This document shows, piece after piece, positions 1 through 10,084 of a stretch of DNA of 64,000 nucleotides. The notes under the pieces are model-generated. The model was given only the letters and a program-made list of their open reading frames with translations, ran no database searches and was not told where the DNA came from. This stretch comes from Streptococcus sp. D7B5 (lineage in GTDB: Bacteria; Bacillota; Bacilli; Lactobacillales; Streptococcaceae): the NCBI RefSeq assembly GCF_029691405.1, contig NZ_CP121467.1, positions 620,001 through 684,000 of the forward strand. Reading direction: 5' to 3'. The translations under genes and the position numbers were made by a program. The stretch's first letter is position 1. Every line of letters begins with the position of its first letter.

Positions 1-101
1 CTTCATTAGGGATATTGTATCATCTTGAGCTAGTCTTTTCCAATACCGTTTTTCTATATTTTGATATAAGGAACAACTATGACTAGTCTTACACATCAAA
101 C

Positions 102-124
102 AAAAAAGCACGATTAATTCGTGC
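102..124 (-). terminator. Terminator of the FNT channel gene
   Basis: Inverted repeat GCACGA/TCGTGC (108-113 with 119-124) followed on the minus strand by a run of T (107-102). It starts a few bases after the stop codon of the gene ending at 132. Confidence 0.75.
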
Positions 125-131
125 CCGTTTT

Positions 132-929
132 TTAATCTACATAAGTATCTTCGTTTTTGTTGAGGAAAGCGTATGGCAAGCCCATCAAGAGGCCTCCTCC
201 GATAAAGTTTCCGACAAAGGTTACACCCCAGTGACGAAGAATATTAGGTATGTCAAAATTAGCAATTGAATCTGCTGCAACACTGAACTTAACAATCGCA
301 AAAGAAGCAAAGTTCGCAGCAATGTGTTCGTTTGTTAAGAATACAAACATGTAAATTGCTGACAAAACAAGCCAAAGTTTGGCCCCACCGTCTTTCACCA
401 AAACAAATGAAAGAATGGCGATGTTTACAAAGATATTGGCTAAAATACCTTCAAGTAAGACAAGCTCATTGGAACGGCCTAACTTCATCTCGACAACCCC
501 TGAAATGAAGCTATCATGTGTCAGATTTGCATAGGCTGCTGAGTGGGCAAAGCCCCAACCTGCTATCAAAGCTCCGATAAGGTTGAACAAGGTACAGTAA
601 AGTAAAATCTCAGCTGTTTTTCTCCATGAAATTTTTTTCAAGAAACTACCTGCTGTCAAAAACATCATATTTGAAGTTACCAGCTCAGCATTCAAGAAAA
701 CAATGTAGGCCAATCCCCAAGCAAAAACGAATGGGAAGAGGAAACGTCCACTACCTGGAGCGATCTTATTAATCAAGTCAGCCCCAACTGCACCGGCAGC
801 CGTACTAAATGTTAAAAAGGCACCTGCAAACATGGAACGAATCGCATACTTAAACTTACTTTGGCTATAAAGACTTTCTTTCTTCTTGCAAGCAAATTCA
901 ATCTTTGAAATAAATTCTGAAGAGACCAT
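132..929 (-). CDS. Formate/nitrite transporter family channel (FocA/NirC type)
   Basis: Predicted 265-residue inner-membrane channel of the FNT family, which forms pentamers and moves formate, nitrite or related small anions. The protein has about six hydrophobic segments. A loop reading NAELVTSNMM (80-89) corresponds to the family's AEL-T-N segment, and the central pore histidine is visible in TNEHIAANF (His202). The ATG follows an AGGAGT Shine-Dalgarno. It is transcribed alone: a terminator follows, and an extended -10 (TATAAT, complement of 959-964) with a cre-like site lies upstream. In a fermenting streptococcus formate export is the likeliest role; the substrate cannot be settled from sequence. 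Confidence 0.88.
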   Translation of the reverse strand: MVSSEFISKIEFACKKKESLYSQSKFKYAIRSMFAGAFLTFSTAAGAVGADLINKIAPGSGRFLFPFVFAWGLAYIVFLNAELVTSNMMFLTAGSFLKKISWRKTAEILLYCTLFNLIGALIAGWGFAHSAAYANLTHDSFISGVVEMKLGRSNELVLLEGILANIFVNIAILSFVLVKDGGAKLWLVLSAIYMFVFLTNEHIAANFASFAIVKFSVAADSIANFDIPNILRHWGVTFVGNFIGGGLLMGLPYAFLNKNEDTYVD

Positions 930-982
930 AAAAAACTCCTAAACTTTTATTTGTGATAATTATAACATAATTCTTGTTTTCT

Positions 983-996
983 AGAAAGCGTTTTCT
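983..996 (-). promoter_or_regulatory. cre-like CcpA site at the FNT promoter
   Basis: On the minus strand the site reads AGAAAACGCTTTCT, 13 of 14 matches to the cre consensus TGWAARCGYTWWCW. It covers the -35 position of the FNT promoter, whose -10 TATAAT (959-964) is preceded by TGT, an extended -10. A site there would be expected to repress under catabolite control by CcpA. Inference from motif only. Confidence 0.55.
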
Positions 997-1091
997 GTAA
1001 AATTCTAAAATATTTATCTTAAAAATCTTTATCCTAAGCCTTCCTGTCCTTTTTCATAAGAACTATTTTAATCCTATTTTGTTGACATAAA

Positions 1092-1118
1092 AACCAGTGA
1101 AATAGCACTTCACTGGTT
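1092..1118 (-). terminator. Hairpin after srtA
   Basis: Ten-base-pair stem AACCAGTGAA (1092-1101) / TTCACTGGTT (1109-1118) just past the srtA stop. The following T tract on the minus strand is short and interrupted, so this may be a weak terminator of the gyrA-srtA transcript. Confidence 0.6.
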
Positions 1119-1127
1119 CATTCATTC

Positions 1128-1883
1128 TTAATAACGTTGTCTATACGGTTGATTAAAGGCCTTCAAAATATCCTCAGAAGTCTCAGAATAAGCCTTTGAT
1201 TCTTTAAAGATTCCTTTGACGATTATACGCTCAGTCGCATTATAATCAACACAGGTAACCAAAGTAATCTCTTTTACGCCATCACGATCTTCGATTTCAT
1301 CTACACGGTCTGGTGTAACACGTTTAACTTCTGTAATCTCATAAGTATAAACTTTATCCTTATCCGTCAGGTAAATTTTCATACCTGCTTTGGCATTGAC
1401 CAAAGGTGAGAAGAGCATTTGACTGGCATTTTCAGCAGTAAAGATATGGTGACTGGCTAGAGAATAGTTGCCTTCTCCCATTTTTTGGTCTGGTTTCATG
1501 GTCCCTGCTCCGTAGAACAAGTTTACATTATCCAACCCTTTGAAAATAGGGAGGTTAATCTCCACCTCAGGAATAGCGATACCTCCAATAACAGGAAGTT
1601 TCTGAGCATCCCATTGTGAAGCCAATACAGCTTCAGATGAAATAGACTTAACAGAGTCAAAATCAAAATTTCCCTCGGATTTTAGGTTTTCATCTATATT
1701 TTCCTTAGTGACTTGATTGACTTGGTATTTATTGGTATTCCATACCAAAAAGATATCGCGAATCTTTGAATTAAAAATCAAGGCTAAGGAAAGAAGAATT
1801 AAGAAACCCGCTAAAATATTGATAAATAGATTTCTGCGCTTATTTTTCTTACTCTTTTTATTTTTCGTTTTTTTATGAGACAT
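1128..1883 (-). CDS. srtA: Sortase A, class A housekeeping transpeptidase
   Basis: Membrane-anchored cysteine transpeptidase that cleaves LPXTG proteins between Thr and Gly and links them to the cell wall. The 251-residue protein has a very basic N-terminus, one membrane segment (about 18-38), then the sortase beta-barrel. Catalytic residues are visible: His in SLASHHIF (145/146), Cys211 in TLVTC, and Arg219 in ATERIIVKG. Its ATG overlaps the gyrA stop by one base (TAATG), so it is translationally coupled to gyrase A, an arrangement known in streptococci. No separate promoter is evident; a hairpin follows the gene. Confidence 0.96.
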   Translation of the reverse strand: MSHKKTKNKKSKKNKRRNLFINILAGFLILLSLALIFNSKIRDIFLVWNTNKYQVNQVTKENIDENLKSEGNFDFDSVKSISSEAVLASQWDAQKLPVIGGIAIPEVEINLPIFKGLDNVNLFYGAGTMKPDQKMGEGNYSLASHHIFTAENASQMLFSPLVNAKAGMKIYLTDKDKVYTYEITEVKRVTPDRVDEIEDRDGVKEITLVTCVDYNATERIIVKGIFKESKAYSETSEDILKAFNQPYRQRY

Positions 1884-4351
1884 TATGCTTCACCTTCTGT
1901 TTCAATTTCAGTCCCAACTTCTTCTTTTTCTGCCGCAGCAACCGTTGTAAAGGTTACAATCTTAGCATCTTGATCTAGACGCATCACCTTAACTCCCATA
2001 GTTGAGCGTCCCGTTTGTGAAATATTGGCAACATTCGTACGGATCATGACACCTGTATCTGTGATAATCATCAAGTCTTCATCCCCCTTAACAGTGAGGA
2101 GACCTGCCAGAGGACCATTCTTCTCAGCAACATTGGCAGTCTTCATCCCTTTACCACCACGGCCTTTAGTTGGATATTCAGTAGCAAGAGTACGTTTACC
2201 ATAACCTTTTTCAGTGATGATAAGAACTTCGTCTTGGTTTGTAATCACACTAGCACCAACTACTGTATCTCCTTCACGAAGATTGACTCCTCGAACACCA
2301 GTCGCGATACGGCTCATGCCACGAACAGCTGATTGATTAAAGCGAACAGCATAACCAAACTTGGTACCAATGATAATATCCGTATCTTCTTCTGTTAGCA
2401 AGACATTGATCAACTCATCCTCATCCTTGAGATTCAAGGCTTTCAGTCCATTTTGACGGATGTTAGCAAACTCTTTAACACTGGTTCTCTTCACAATACC
2501 GTGACGAGTTGTAAAGAAGAGATAGGCGTCATCACTACGTTCAGACTCAACGTTGATGATGGTCTGAATGCTCTCACCTTCGTCCAACTTCAATAGATTG
2601 ACAACTGGCAAGCCCTTAGCAGTACGACCGTATTCAGGGATTTCATAACCTTTTAGTCGATATACGCGTCCTTTATTGGTAAAGAAGAGCAGATGATCAT
2701 GGGTGCTGGTTGAAACCAACTCACGCACAAAGTCATCATCCTTAACTCCCGTACCTTGAACTCCACGGCCACCACGTTTTTGTGCGGTGAACTCACCTTG
2801 GTCCAAACGTTTGATATAGCCCTTGTTAGATAGGGTAATCAAGACATCCGTTTCTTCAATCAAATCTTCATCTTCAAGAGTTAAGACTTCTCCGATCATC
2901 AACTCCGTACGACGCTTGTCACCAAACTTGCGTTTGACTTCGTCCAATTCCTCTTTGATGATTTGCGCCACGCGCTCGGGTTTGGCAAGAATATCAGCCA
3001 AATCTGCAATCAAGGCAATCAATTCATCATATTCAGACTGAATCTTATCACGTTCCAATCCTGTCAAACGACGAAGACGCATATCAAGGATAGCTTGACT
3101 TTGACGTTCAGAAAGCTTGAACTTGCTCATCAACTCAGCTTGCGCTTCCGCATCTGTTTCACTTGCACGGATAATACGAATCACTTCGTCGATATGGTCA
3201 AGTGCAATTAAAAGACCTTCTAAGATGTGCGCACGCGCCTCTGCCTTTTCCTTGTCAAAACGAGTACGGCGCACAACCACTTCTTTTTGGTGCTCGATAT
3301 AAGCATCCAAAATTTGACGAAGGGACAAGATTTTTGGCACGCCATTTTGAATCGCGAGCATGTTGAAACCAAAGTTGGTTTGCATCTGGGTCATCTTGAA
3401 GAGGTTGTTAAGGATAACGTTGGCAGACGCGTCGCGTTTAACCTCGATTACAAAGCGGACGCCTTCACGGTTGGACTCATCACGTACGGCTGTAATGCCC
3501 TCAATTCGTTTTTCCTGAACCAAGCGAACAATATGCTCATGTACCTTGGTTTTATTAACCATATAAGGGAATTCCGTTACAACGATGCGCTCACGACCCG
3601 TCTTAGTGGTTTCAATCTCTGTACGAGAACGAAGGACAATGGAACCTTTACCAGTCTCATAAGCCTTATGAATCCCTGATTTCCCCATGACAAGAGCGCC
3701 AGTCGGAAAATCTGGACCAGGCAAGACTTCCATCAAGTCCTTAGTCGTCACTTCAGGATTGTCCATGACCAACTTCACTGCATCAATGGTTTCACCCAAG
3801 TTGTGAGGTGGAATATTGGTTGCCATCCCAACAGCGATACCCGTTGCTCCATTGACCAAAAGGTTTGGAAAACGAGCAGGCAAAACCAAGGGTTCACGTT
3901 CGTTAGCATCGTAGTTGTCTACGAAATCAACTGTATTTTTGTTGATATCACGAAGCATTTCAAGAGCAATCTTGCTCATACGTGCCTCAGTGTACCGCTG
4001 CGCGGCAGCACCGTCCCCATCCATAGAACCAAAGTTTCCATGCCCATCAACAAGCATGTAACGGTAGCTCCACCACTGAGCCATACGAACCATGGCTTCG
4101 TAAATAGAGGAATCTCCGTGTGGGTGGTATTTACCCATAACATCCCCTGTAATACGGGCTGATTTTTTATGAGGTTTGTCTGGTGTAACACCTAGTTCAT
4201 TCATTCCATAAAGAATACGACGGTGAACAGGTTTTAAGCCATCTCGAACATCAGGAAGGGCCCGCGCGACGATAACGCTCATGGCGTAGTCGATAAAGCT
4301 GGTCTTCATCTCCTTTGTCAGATTGACATTCACTAAATTTCTATCCTGCAT
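1883..4351 (-). CDS. gyrA: DNA gyrase subunit A
   Basis: Breakage-reunion subunit of DNA gyrase, 822 residues, full length. The catalytic tyrosine is Tyr120 in [10 protein letters not shown]. The C-terminal pinwheel carries the GyrA box (QKRGGRG), which distinguishes gyrase from topoisomerase IV. The quinolone-resistance region reads [12 protein letters not shown] with Ser81 (TCC, 4109-4111) and Glu85 (GAA) intact, i.e. wild type, in contrast to ParC in this window. The gene is divergent from ldh and transcribed with srtA from an extended -10 promoter. Confidence 0.98.
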   Translation of the reverse strand: MQDRNLVNVNLTKEMKTSFIDYAMSVIVARALPDVRDGLKPVHRRILYGMNELGVTPDKPHKKSARITGDVMGKYHPHGDSSIYEAMVRMAQWWSYRYMLVDGHGNFGSMDGDGAAAQRYTEARMSKIALEMLRDINKNTVDFVDNYDANEREPLVLPARFPNLLVNGATGIAVGMATNIPPHNLGETIDAVKLVMDNPEVTTKDLMEVLPGPDFPTGALVMGKSGIHKAYETGKGSIVLRSRTEIETTKTGRERIVVTEFPYMVNKTKVHEHIVRLVQEKRIEGITAVRDESNREGVRFVIEVKRDASANVILNNLFKMTQMQTNFGFNMLAIQNGVPKILSLRQILDAYIEHQKEVVVRRTRFDKEKAEARAHILEGLLIALDHIDEVIRIIRASETDAEAQAELMSKFKLSERQSQAILDMRLRRLTGLERDKIQSEYDELIALIADLADILAKPERVAQIIKEELDEVKRKFGDKRRTELMIGEVLTLEDEDLIEETDVLITLSNKGYIKRLDQGEFTAQKRGGRGVQGTGVKDDDFVRELVSTSTHDHLLFFTNKGRVYRLKGYEIPEYGRTAKGLPVVNLLKLDEGESIQTIINVESERSDDAYLFFTTRHGIVKRTSVKEFANIRQNGLKALNLKDEDELINVLLTEEDTDIIIGTKFGYAVRFNQSAVRGMSRIATGVRGVNLREGDTVVGASVITNQDEVLIITEKGYGKRTLATEYPTKGRGGKGMKTANVAEKNGPLAGLLTVKGDEDLMIITDTGVMIRTNVANISQTGRSTMGVKVMRLDQDAKIVTFTTVAAAEKEEVGTEIETEGEA

Positions 4352-4388
4352 TCATAAATGCCTCATTTCACTATTAGTAATTAGATAT

Positions 4389-4397
4389 ATTATACCA
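4389..4397 (-). promoter_or_regulatory. gyrA-srtA promoter, extended -10
   Basis: Minus-strand TGGTATAAT, an extended -10 element (TATAAT at 4389-4394), lies 38 bases before the gyrA ATG. No good -35 is seen at the usual distance, as is typical of extended -10 promoters in this genus. Confidence 0.6.
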
Positions 4398-4430
4398 TAA
4401 TTTGTCCTTCATTTCAGCCTTTGGAAATCG

Positions 4431-4444
4431 CTAAAACGTTTACA
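4431..4444 (+). promoter_or_regulatory. cre-like site upstream of the ldh promoter
   Basis: CTAAAACGTTTACA matches cre (TGWAARCGYTWWCW) at 12 of 14 positions; only the leading TG differs. It lies about 22 bases upstream of the ldh -35. CcpA sites upstream of the -35 are known to activate glycolytic and lactate genes in lactic acid bacteria (the las operon of Lactococcus), so activation is the plausible reading. Confidence 0.45.
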
Positions 4445-4466
4445 TCGATAACCGAATAGAATATTC

Positions 4467-4495
4467 GTGACAAAGCTTTTTAAAAGTGATAGAAT
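4467..4495 (+). promoter_or_regulatory. ldh promoter
   Basis: GTGACA (4467-4472), 17-base spacer, TAGAAT (4490-4495). An inverted repeat CGAATA-GAA-TATTCG (4453-4467) touches the upstream edge of the -35 and could be an operator. Confidence 0.65.
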
Positions 4496-4541
4496 GAAAG
4501 TGTCTGGGGATTCCCCTAAAAAAAATGAAGGAGATGTTTAG

Positions 4542-5531
<990 letters not shown>

Positions 5532-5538
5532 TGAAAAG

Positions 5539-5572
5539 AAGGTTCTCATCCGTGGGAACCTTTTTCTTTTTG
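5539..5572 (+). terminator. ldh terminator
   Basis: Stem AAGGTTCTCA (5539-5548) / TGGGAACCTT (5553-5562) with one G-T pair, followed by TTTCTTTTT. Confidence 0.85.
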
Positions 5573-5597
5573 CCCCAAAAATACCCCAAAGCAACAA

Positions 5598-5645
5598 AAA
5601 AAGCCTATCGACCAAGCAATGAAGCTTGATACAATAGGCTTTTTG
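5598..5645. terminator. Branched terminator between ldh and hup
   Basis: Outer stem AAAAAGCCTAT / ATAGGCTTTTT (5598-5608 with 5634-5644) encloses a second hairpin CAAGC/GCTTG (5613-5617, 5624-5628). T runs flank both sides, so it can act on hup from the minus strand and back up the ldh terminator from the plus strand. Confidence 0.75.
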
Positions 5646-5653
5646 AAAATTCA

Positions 5654-5929
5654 TTATTTAACAGCGTCTTTAAGAGCTTTACCAGCTTTGAATGCTGGAA
5701 CTTTAGAAGCTGCGATTTTGATTTCTTTACCAGTTTGAGGGTTGCGACCTTTACGTGCAGCACGCTCACGAACTTCAAAGTTACCGAAACCGATCAATTG
5801 AACTTTTTCACCAGCAGCAAGGTATTCAGTTACTGCTGCAAATACAGCATCAACTGCTGCTGCTGAATCTTTCTTAGTCAATTCTGTAGCTTCTGCTACT
5901 TTAGCGATCAAATCTTGTTTGTTTGCCAT
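5654..5929 (-). CDS. hup: HU-type histone-like DNA-binding protein
   Basis: Small basic nucleoid protein of 91 residues, the usual HU length, that bends and compacts DNA as a dimer. It has the signature [19 protein letters not shown] in the DNA-binding arm. GGAGG precedes the ATG and a consensus promoter lies upstream (TTGACC-17-TATGAT). Streptococci usually have a single, essential HU gene (called hup or hlpA). Confidence 0.97.
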   Translation of the reverse strand: MANKQDLIAKVAEATELTKKDSAAAVDAVFAAVTEYLAAGEKVQLIGFGNFEVRERAARKGRNPQTGKEIKIAASKVPAFKAGKALKDAVK

Positions 5930-5969
5930 GTTAACAAATCCTCCAAATAATTTCTAATTAACAAATATA

Positions 5970-5998
5970 ATCATATCCTAAAATCGACTATAGGTCAA
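5970..5998 (-). promoter_or_regulatory. hup promoter
   Basis: Minus-strand TTGACC (complement of 5993-5998), 17-base spacer, TATGAT (complement of 5970-5975), about 40 bases before the ATG. Confidence 0.65.
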
Positions 5999-6036
5999 GT
6001 CAAAAACACTATTTTGACCATTTTTTCTCTATTTTT

Positions 6037-6873
6037 TTAGGAATTGTAGCGAATTAGAATCGCCCAAGCATTCTCTCCAGTATGAGTTTGAATAATAGAG
6101 CCAGTTTCCAATACAGAGATTGGCTTCTCAACATAAGGTTGCAATAATGCCTTCATCTCATTCGCCCATTCGTTCGTTCCAGCATAGGAAATTCCAATCT
6201 CTGCAACTGATTTTTGAGAAAGAGTCTCGGTTAATTCCTCAAGCCACTTTTTGAAAGTTTTCGCTCCACGTCCTTTGACTATTGGTTGGAGTTCGTGGTT
6301 TTTCATCTGCATTACTACACGAATATTCAAGAGTGAGCTTAGTAATCCTGTCACACGTCCAATACGACCACCCTTAACTAAGTTTTCTAGCGTCGAAACA
6401 CCGATATAAAGTTCTGTATGATTTTTTACATCCTCTACATGAGCTAAGATTGCTTCTAAGTCTTTACCTTCTTTAGCAAGTTTTGCGGCTTCAACAACTT
6501 GGAACTTCAATGCTTGATCTGTAAAGGAACTATCAATAACCGTTACATCAGCAGTTGAAAGACTTGCCCCTTGGCGAGCAGCTTCCACAGTTCCAGATAA
6601 GGCATGGGACATGTGAATGGCGATAATTTGACTACCATCTTTACCTAGCTCTTCAAAGACCTCAGCAAACACTCCAACAGGTGGTTGACTTGTTTTAGGC
6701 AGATTCTTACTTTGTTGCATAAGATGAAGAAATTCTCCCTCTTTCAAATCTGCATCCGAATAAAGCACACTATCAATCATAACTGATAGAGGGACAACGG
6801 TGATATTTAATTCTTTAACTACTTCTGGTTCGATAGTAACAGAAGAGTCCGTTACAATTTTTACTTGTGTCAT
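6037..6873 (-). CDS. DegV family protein (FakB-type fatty acid-binding subunit)
   Basis: DegV/FakB fold, 278 residues. FakB proteins hold a fatty acid so the kinase FakA can phosphorylate it for phospholipid synthesis. Family features visible: the N-terminal IVTDSS motif (6-11), the segment [14 protein letters not shown], and the hallmark [10 protein letters not shown]. Streptococci carry several FakB paralogues with different chain preferences, and I cannot assign which one this is. It lies next to the HU gene and is transcribed separately. DegV assignment is firm; fatty acid specificity is not visible. Confidence 0.85.
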   Translation of the reverse strand: MTQVKIVTDSSVTIEPEVVKELNITVVPLSVMIDSVLYSDADLKEGEFLHLMQQSKNLPKTSQPPVGVFAEVFEELGKDGSQIIAIHMSHALSGTVEAARQGASLSTADVTVIDSSFTDQALKFQVVEAAKLAKEGKDLEAILAHVEDVKNHTELYIGVSTLENLVKGGRIGRVTGLLSSLLNIRVVMQMKNHELQPIVKGRGAKTFKKWLEELTETLSQKSVAEIGISYAGTNEWANEMKALLQPYVEKPISVLETGSIIQTHTGENAWAILIRYNS

Positions 6874-6978
6874 AATTCAATCTTTCTATTCTTCTCGATA
6901 GGATTGGGATTTTCTCCTTTATTATATCAAAAAAATGATAAAAAATCATAAGTGATCCGATGAAAAGAACTGAATTTT

Positions 6979-6987
6979 TGGTATAAT
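6979..6987 (+). promoter_or_regulatory. yitT promoter, extended -10
   Basis: TGGTATAAT with TATAAT at 6982-6987, 27 bases before the ATG, followed by a GTGAGG Shine-Dalgarno. No clear -35. Confidence 0.6.
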
Positions 6988-7014
6988 CTATCTATAGAAA
7001 AGTGAGGAACAGCC

Positions 7015-7863
7015 ATGATTCGAAAACTTCAACCGATTATCACCATTATTCTTGGAGCCGCTATCTATGCCTTCGGTCTTACTTACTTTGTTGTTCCTTA
7101 TCATTTATTTGAGGGAGGGGCGACAGGTATTACCTTGATTACCTACTATCTTTTTAAGATTCCTGTCTCATTGATGAACCTCTTAATTAATATCCCTTTA
7201 TTTATCCTGGCTTGGAAGATATTTGGACCTAAGACCCTATACTCCAGCCTTCTAGGATCTATTTCACTTTCCGTTTGGCTAGCAATCTTTGAGCGCATTC
7301 CTTTGCACATCGACTTGCAAGGGGATCTCATCATTGTCGCTTTAGTCTCAGGAGTCTTACTGGGGGTTGGTTTAGGAATTATCTTTAATGCTGGTGGAAC
7401 CACTGGTGGCTCTGACATCGTTGCCCGTATCCTCAACAAATACACCAATATTTCGATTGGTAAATTACTCTTTGGGATTGACTTTTTCATCCTGATGTTG
7501 ATTTTGATTATCTTCCAGGATCTTCGTCTCGTTACCTATACCCTCTTATTTGACTTTATCATCGCTCGTGTTATCGACTTGATCGGCGAAGGAGGTTATG
7601 CTGGTAAAGGATTTATGATTATTACCCAATATCCTGATCAATTGGCCAAAGAGATTAACGATGAACTCGGACGTGGCGTTACCTTTATATCTGGTCAAGG
7701 CTACTACAGCAAAAAGGATTTAAAAATTATCTACTGTATCGTCGGTCGGAACGAAATCGTTAAAATGAAAGATATGATTCACAAAATCGACCCTCAAGCC
7801 TTTATCACCATCACTGAGGCTCATGAAATTCTGGGTGAAGGATTTACTTATGTGAAAGATTAA
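7015..7863 (+). CDS. YitT family membrane protein (DUF161/DUF2179)
   Basis: Integral membrane protein of 282 residues with about five or six hydrophobic segments in the first 190 residues, including the glycine-rich stretch GGTTGGSDIVARIL. The cytoplasmic C-terminal domain (about 205-280, TFISGQGYYSKKDLKIIYCIV) matches DUF2179. The family is widespread in Firmicutes and its transport role is unproved, so no substrate is proposed. It converges on the amino acid permease, with a hairpin shared by both stop codons. Confidence 0.85.
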   Translation: MIRKLQPIITIILGAAIYAFGLTYFVVPYHLFEGGATGITLITYYLFKIPVSLMNLLINIPLFILAWKIFGPKTLYSSLLGSISLSVWLAIFERIPLHIDLQGDLIIVALVSGVLLGVGLGIIFNAGGTTGGSDIVARILNKYTNISIGKLLFGIDFFILMLILIIFQDLRLVTYTLLFDFIIARVIDLIGEGGYAGKGFMIITQYPDQLAKEINDELGRGVTFISGQGYYSKKDLKIIYCIVGRNEIVKMKDMIHKIDPQAFITITEAHEILGEGFTYVKD

Positions 7864-7888
7864 AAAAGCTGGGAATTCCCAGCTTTTA
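7864..7888. terminator. Bidirectional terminator shared by yitT and the permease
   Basis: A perfect 24-base palindrome (7864-7887): AAAAGCTGGGAA joined to TTCCCAGCTTTT. The yitT stop (7861-7863) abuts it, and the permease stop codon (complement of 7886-7888) lies within its distal edge, so the gap between the two genes is only 22 bases. Confidence 0.9.
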
Positions 7889-9283
7889 TTCTTCTTCTGC
7901 GAGGGTTGAATGGCGGAACCCGTAAGTAAAGTAAATGACTAGACCAACTAAAAGAGCAATGCCAAAGGCAATCCAGGTATCTAGACTATATTGAAGCATA
8001 AAGGAAACACAGATAAGGATGGAAAGAATTGGCAAGAGTGGTACCAAAGGAGTTTTAAACTCTCCCTCTTTTGGCATGCCCTTATCCTTTCTGAGTTTTA
8101 TTATTCCGTAGGCTAGCAAAATCAGATAAGCTAGCGTACAAATATTTAAGAAGGATGCAATACTGGCTAGAGGAAACACTCCTGCAGCAATAGCTGAAGC
8201 AACTCCTGTTAAAAGGGTCGCATTTTTAGGAACGCGACTAGTCTTGCTTAATTGTTTGAAACTTTGAGGTAAAAGTCCATCACGCGCTAAGCTATAAATC
8301 ATCCGAGATAAAGCATAAGTCATAGAGATACATACGGTTATCAGGGTTAAAATGGCTACAAGCGAAACATAATTTGCTGCCCAGCCGATACCAATACTCC
8401 GTAATGAAAATGCTACTGCATCGTCCACATTGAGTTTACTGTAGTGAACAATCCCTGTCAATACTAAGGTTACCAAAGCATAGAGAATGGTGACGATTGT
8501 CAGAGAAAGGACAATTCCGCGAGGAATATTTTTTTGCGGGCTTTGAATTTCATCAACTGCCATGGAAATAGACTCAAATCCGAGAAAACCAAAGAACATC
8601 AAAGATGCGCCCGCCATAATCCCAGTACTTCCACCATATAGTTGACCAAAACCAAATGGAGCAAAATTCGTCCAATTTTCAGGCTTGATGTACCAAATAC
8701 CAACTAGGATAAATAAGGCGAGAGCTGAGAATTTCAAGACCACTAAAAGCGAATTAAATCTCAAAGCTGCCTTAGAATTTAATAAAACCAATCCCGTTAC
8801 CAAGGTAAGTACTAAAATAGGCAGAAGATCGATATAGGTTCCTTGTTCAGGGTTAAAGGTTCCATTCAAGGCTTGCGGCATCGAGATACCATAATTACTA
8901 AGCAATCCCTTAAAGTAAGCTGCCCAGCCAGACGCCACACCTGAAACAGCCGTCATGAATTCCATGATGGTCAGCCAGCCAGCAATCCAGGCTGGCAATT
9001 CTCCTAGAATCGCATAGAGGTAACTATAAGCACCACCAGTTGCAGGAACACGAGAGGCAAATTCTGCAAAAAAGAGGGCTGATAGAGAAACACACAGGGC
9101 AGAAATCACAATGGAAATCACTAGTGATGGACCAGCTAGGGTAGCCGCTGCTGTTCCTGTAATGGTGAAAATCCCCGTCCCCACCATAGCACCAATCCCT
9201 AGAAGAATCAAATCCCACAATTTCAAATGGCGATGCATCTCTGTCTGTCTCAGACTAACATCCTTGGTTCTAAAAATATTCAT
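7886..9283 (-). CDS. APC superfamily amino acid permease (cationic amino acid transporter type)
   Basis: Twelve or more hydrophobic segments over 465 residues. The first helix reads LILLGIGAMVGTGIF, the unwound-helix substrate-binding motif of APC transporters, and the sixth-helix region has MFFGFLGFESI. Overall pattern resembles the YfnA/CAT branch (proton-coupled amino acid uptake). GGAGATGAAGT precedes the ATG, and the promoter is TGTGAA (complement TTCACA)-17-TAAAAT with TGG before the -10. The exact amino acid cannot be inferred. Confidence 0.87.
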   Translation of the reverse strand: MNIFRTKDVSLRQTEMHRHLKLWDLILLGIGAMVGTGIFTITGTAAATLAGPSLVISIVISALCVSLSALFFAEFASRVPATGGAYSYLYAILGELPAWIAGWLTIMEFMTAVSGVASGWAAYFKGLLSNYGISMPQALNGTFNPEQGTYIDLLPILVLTLVTGLVLLNSKAALRFNSLLVVLKFSALALFILVGIWYIKPENWTNFAPFGFGQLYGGSTGIMAGASLMFFGFLGFESISMAVDEIQSPQKNIPRGIVLSLTIVTILYALVTLVLTGIVHYSKLNVDDAVAFSLRSIGIGWAANYVSLVAILTLITVCISMTYALSRMIYSLARDGLLPQSFKQLSKTSRVPKNATLLTGVASAIAAGVFPLASIASFLNICTLAYLILLAYGIIKLRKDKGMPKEGEFKTPLVPLLPILSILICVSFMLQYSLDTWIAFGIALLVGLVIYFTYGFRHSTLAEEE

Positions 9284-9312
9284 ACTTCATCTCCACTAAA
9301 TGTAATTGTTTT

Positions 9313-9341
9313 ATTTTACCATATAAAAGTATTTTTGTGAA
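9313..9341 (-). promoter_or_regulatory. Promoter of the amino acid permease
   Basis: Minus-strand TTCACA (complement of 9336-9341), 17-base spacer, extended -10 TGGTAAAAT (hexamer complement of 9313-9318). Confidence 0.6.
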
Positions 9342-9361
9342 TATTTATTAGGTTCTTTTTT

Positions 9362-9400
9362 AAAAAAATTCTGAACAGAAAGGATTCCTGTTCAGAATTT
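9362..9400 (-). terminator. Terminator of the suf operon and its appended gene
   Basis: Perfect 13-base-pair stem AAATTCTGAACAG (9366-9378) / CTGTTCAGAATTT (9388-9400), loop of nine, with T residues following on the minus strand. Confidence 0.85.
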
Positions 9401-9427
9401 GCATTTTTACCCAGTAATTCTTTCAAT

Positions 9428-9486
9428 TAGTTACTCATCAAGCGATTAAGCTCAACAGTATACCCCATTGAAAGTTTTTGGGGATT
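9428..9486 (-). pseudogene. Decayed fragment of the sufB 3' end
   Basis: Reading the minus strand downstream of the 189-residue gene, codons give KLSMGYTVELNRLMSN and then a stop. The intact SufB ends with [19 protein letters not shown]. Over the 45-base core I count 35 identical bases. There is no start codon and no upstream coding, so this is a tail-only relic. Its position, after an extra gene and before the operon terminator, suggests that the extra gene was inserted at the sufB end and displaced or duplicated that end. Confidence 0.75.
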
Positions 9487-9495
9487 TGGGATTTT

Positions 9496-10065
9496 TTAAA
9501 CTTCAAAGTAAGGGAACGGACGGTCACTATCTAAAGGACGATGTGGAACTTCTTGTTCCAGAATAGCGCGCCAACCAGATACCAATTCTTCAAAAGTCAG
9601 TTGTGCTTCTGGAGAAGCTGTTGTCAGCTTCCGACCAAACCAAGCCATGGTTGCAGTTTCAAATTGAAGCATAGCGTACTGGATTACTGGTACATTTGCC
9701 TCTTCATAATTTTCATTTACTGCACGCGCTACTTCTGCCGCTTGCGGAAGGAGTTGATTGCTGATTTTATCAACAACTGTCGCATCCATCTCTCTCCATG
9801 AAAGAAGTTGACCATTTACCTGATAAAAGAGCTCAAAGGTTTCTTGATTTTCCTTAAAATTAGCAAGAACAAATGCACGTTCTACTGCCTCAGGACCGCC
9901 AGCAGCTTTTACAGCGTTTATCAAGAGGTTTTGTTCCATTTGTCGCCAATAATCATCAGCTTCTGCTTCAAGATCAAAAACAAATGCCTGATCCAACTCT
10001 TCAATCGGGGCTTCTCCCTTATTCACTTTTTCAATCGTTCCAAATAAACGCTTTAAAAATCCCAT
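9496..10065 (-). CDS. Unrecognised 189-residue protein downstream of sufB
   Basis: I do not recognise this family. The start is placed at the ATG preceded by AAAGGAG (reading MGFLKRLFG), 45 bases inside the longest open frame. The protein begins with a short basic amphipathic segment, then is acidic and largely helical, rich in Glu, Ala and Trp, with no transmembrane segment. It lies 19 bases after the sufB stop, so it is co-transcribed with the Fe-S assembly genes. A sufB tail relic lies right after it, so it is probably an insertion, and a link to Fe-S chemistry should not be assumed. Confidence 0.7.
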   Translation of the reverse strand: MGFLKRLFGTIEKVNKGEAPIEELDQAFVFDLEAEADDYWRQMEQNLLINAVKAAGGPEAVERAFVLANFKENQETFELFYQVNGQLLSWREMDATVVDKISNQLLPQAAEVARAVNENYEEANVPVIQYAMLQFETATMAWFGRKLTTASPEAQLTFEELVSGWRAILEQEVPHRPLDSDRPFPYFEV

Positions 10066-10084
10066 TTGCTTCTCCTTTTGGGTT

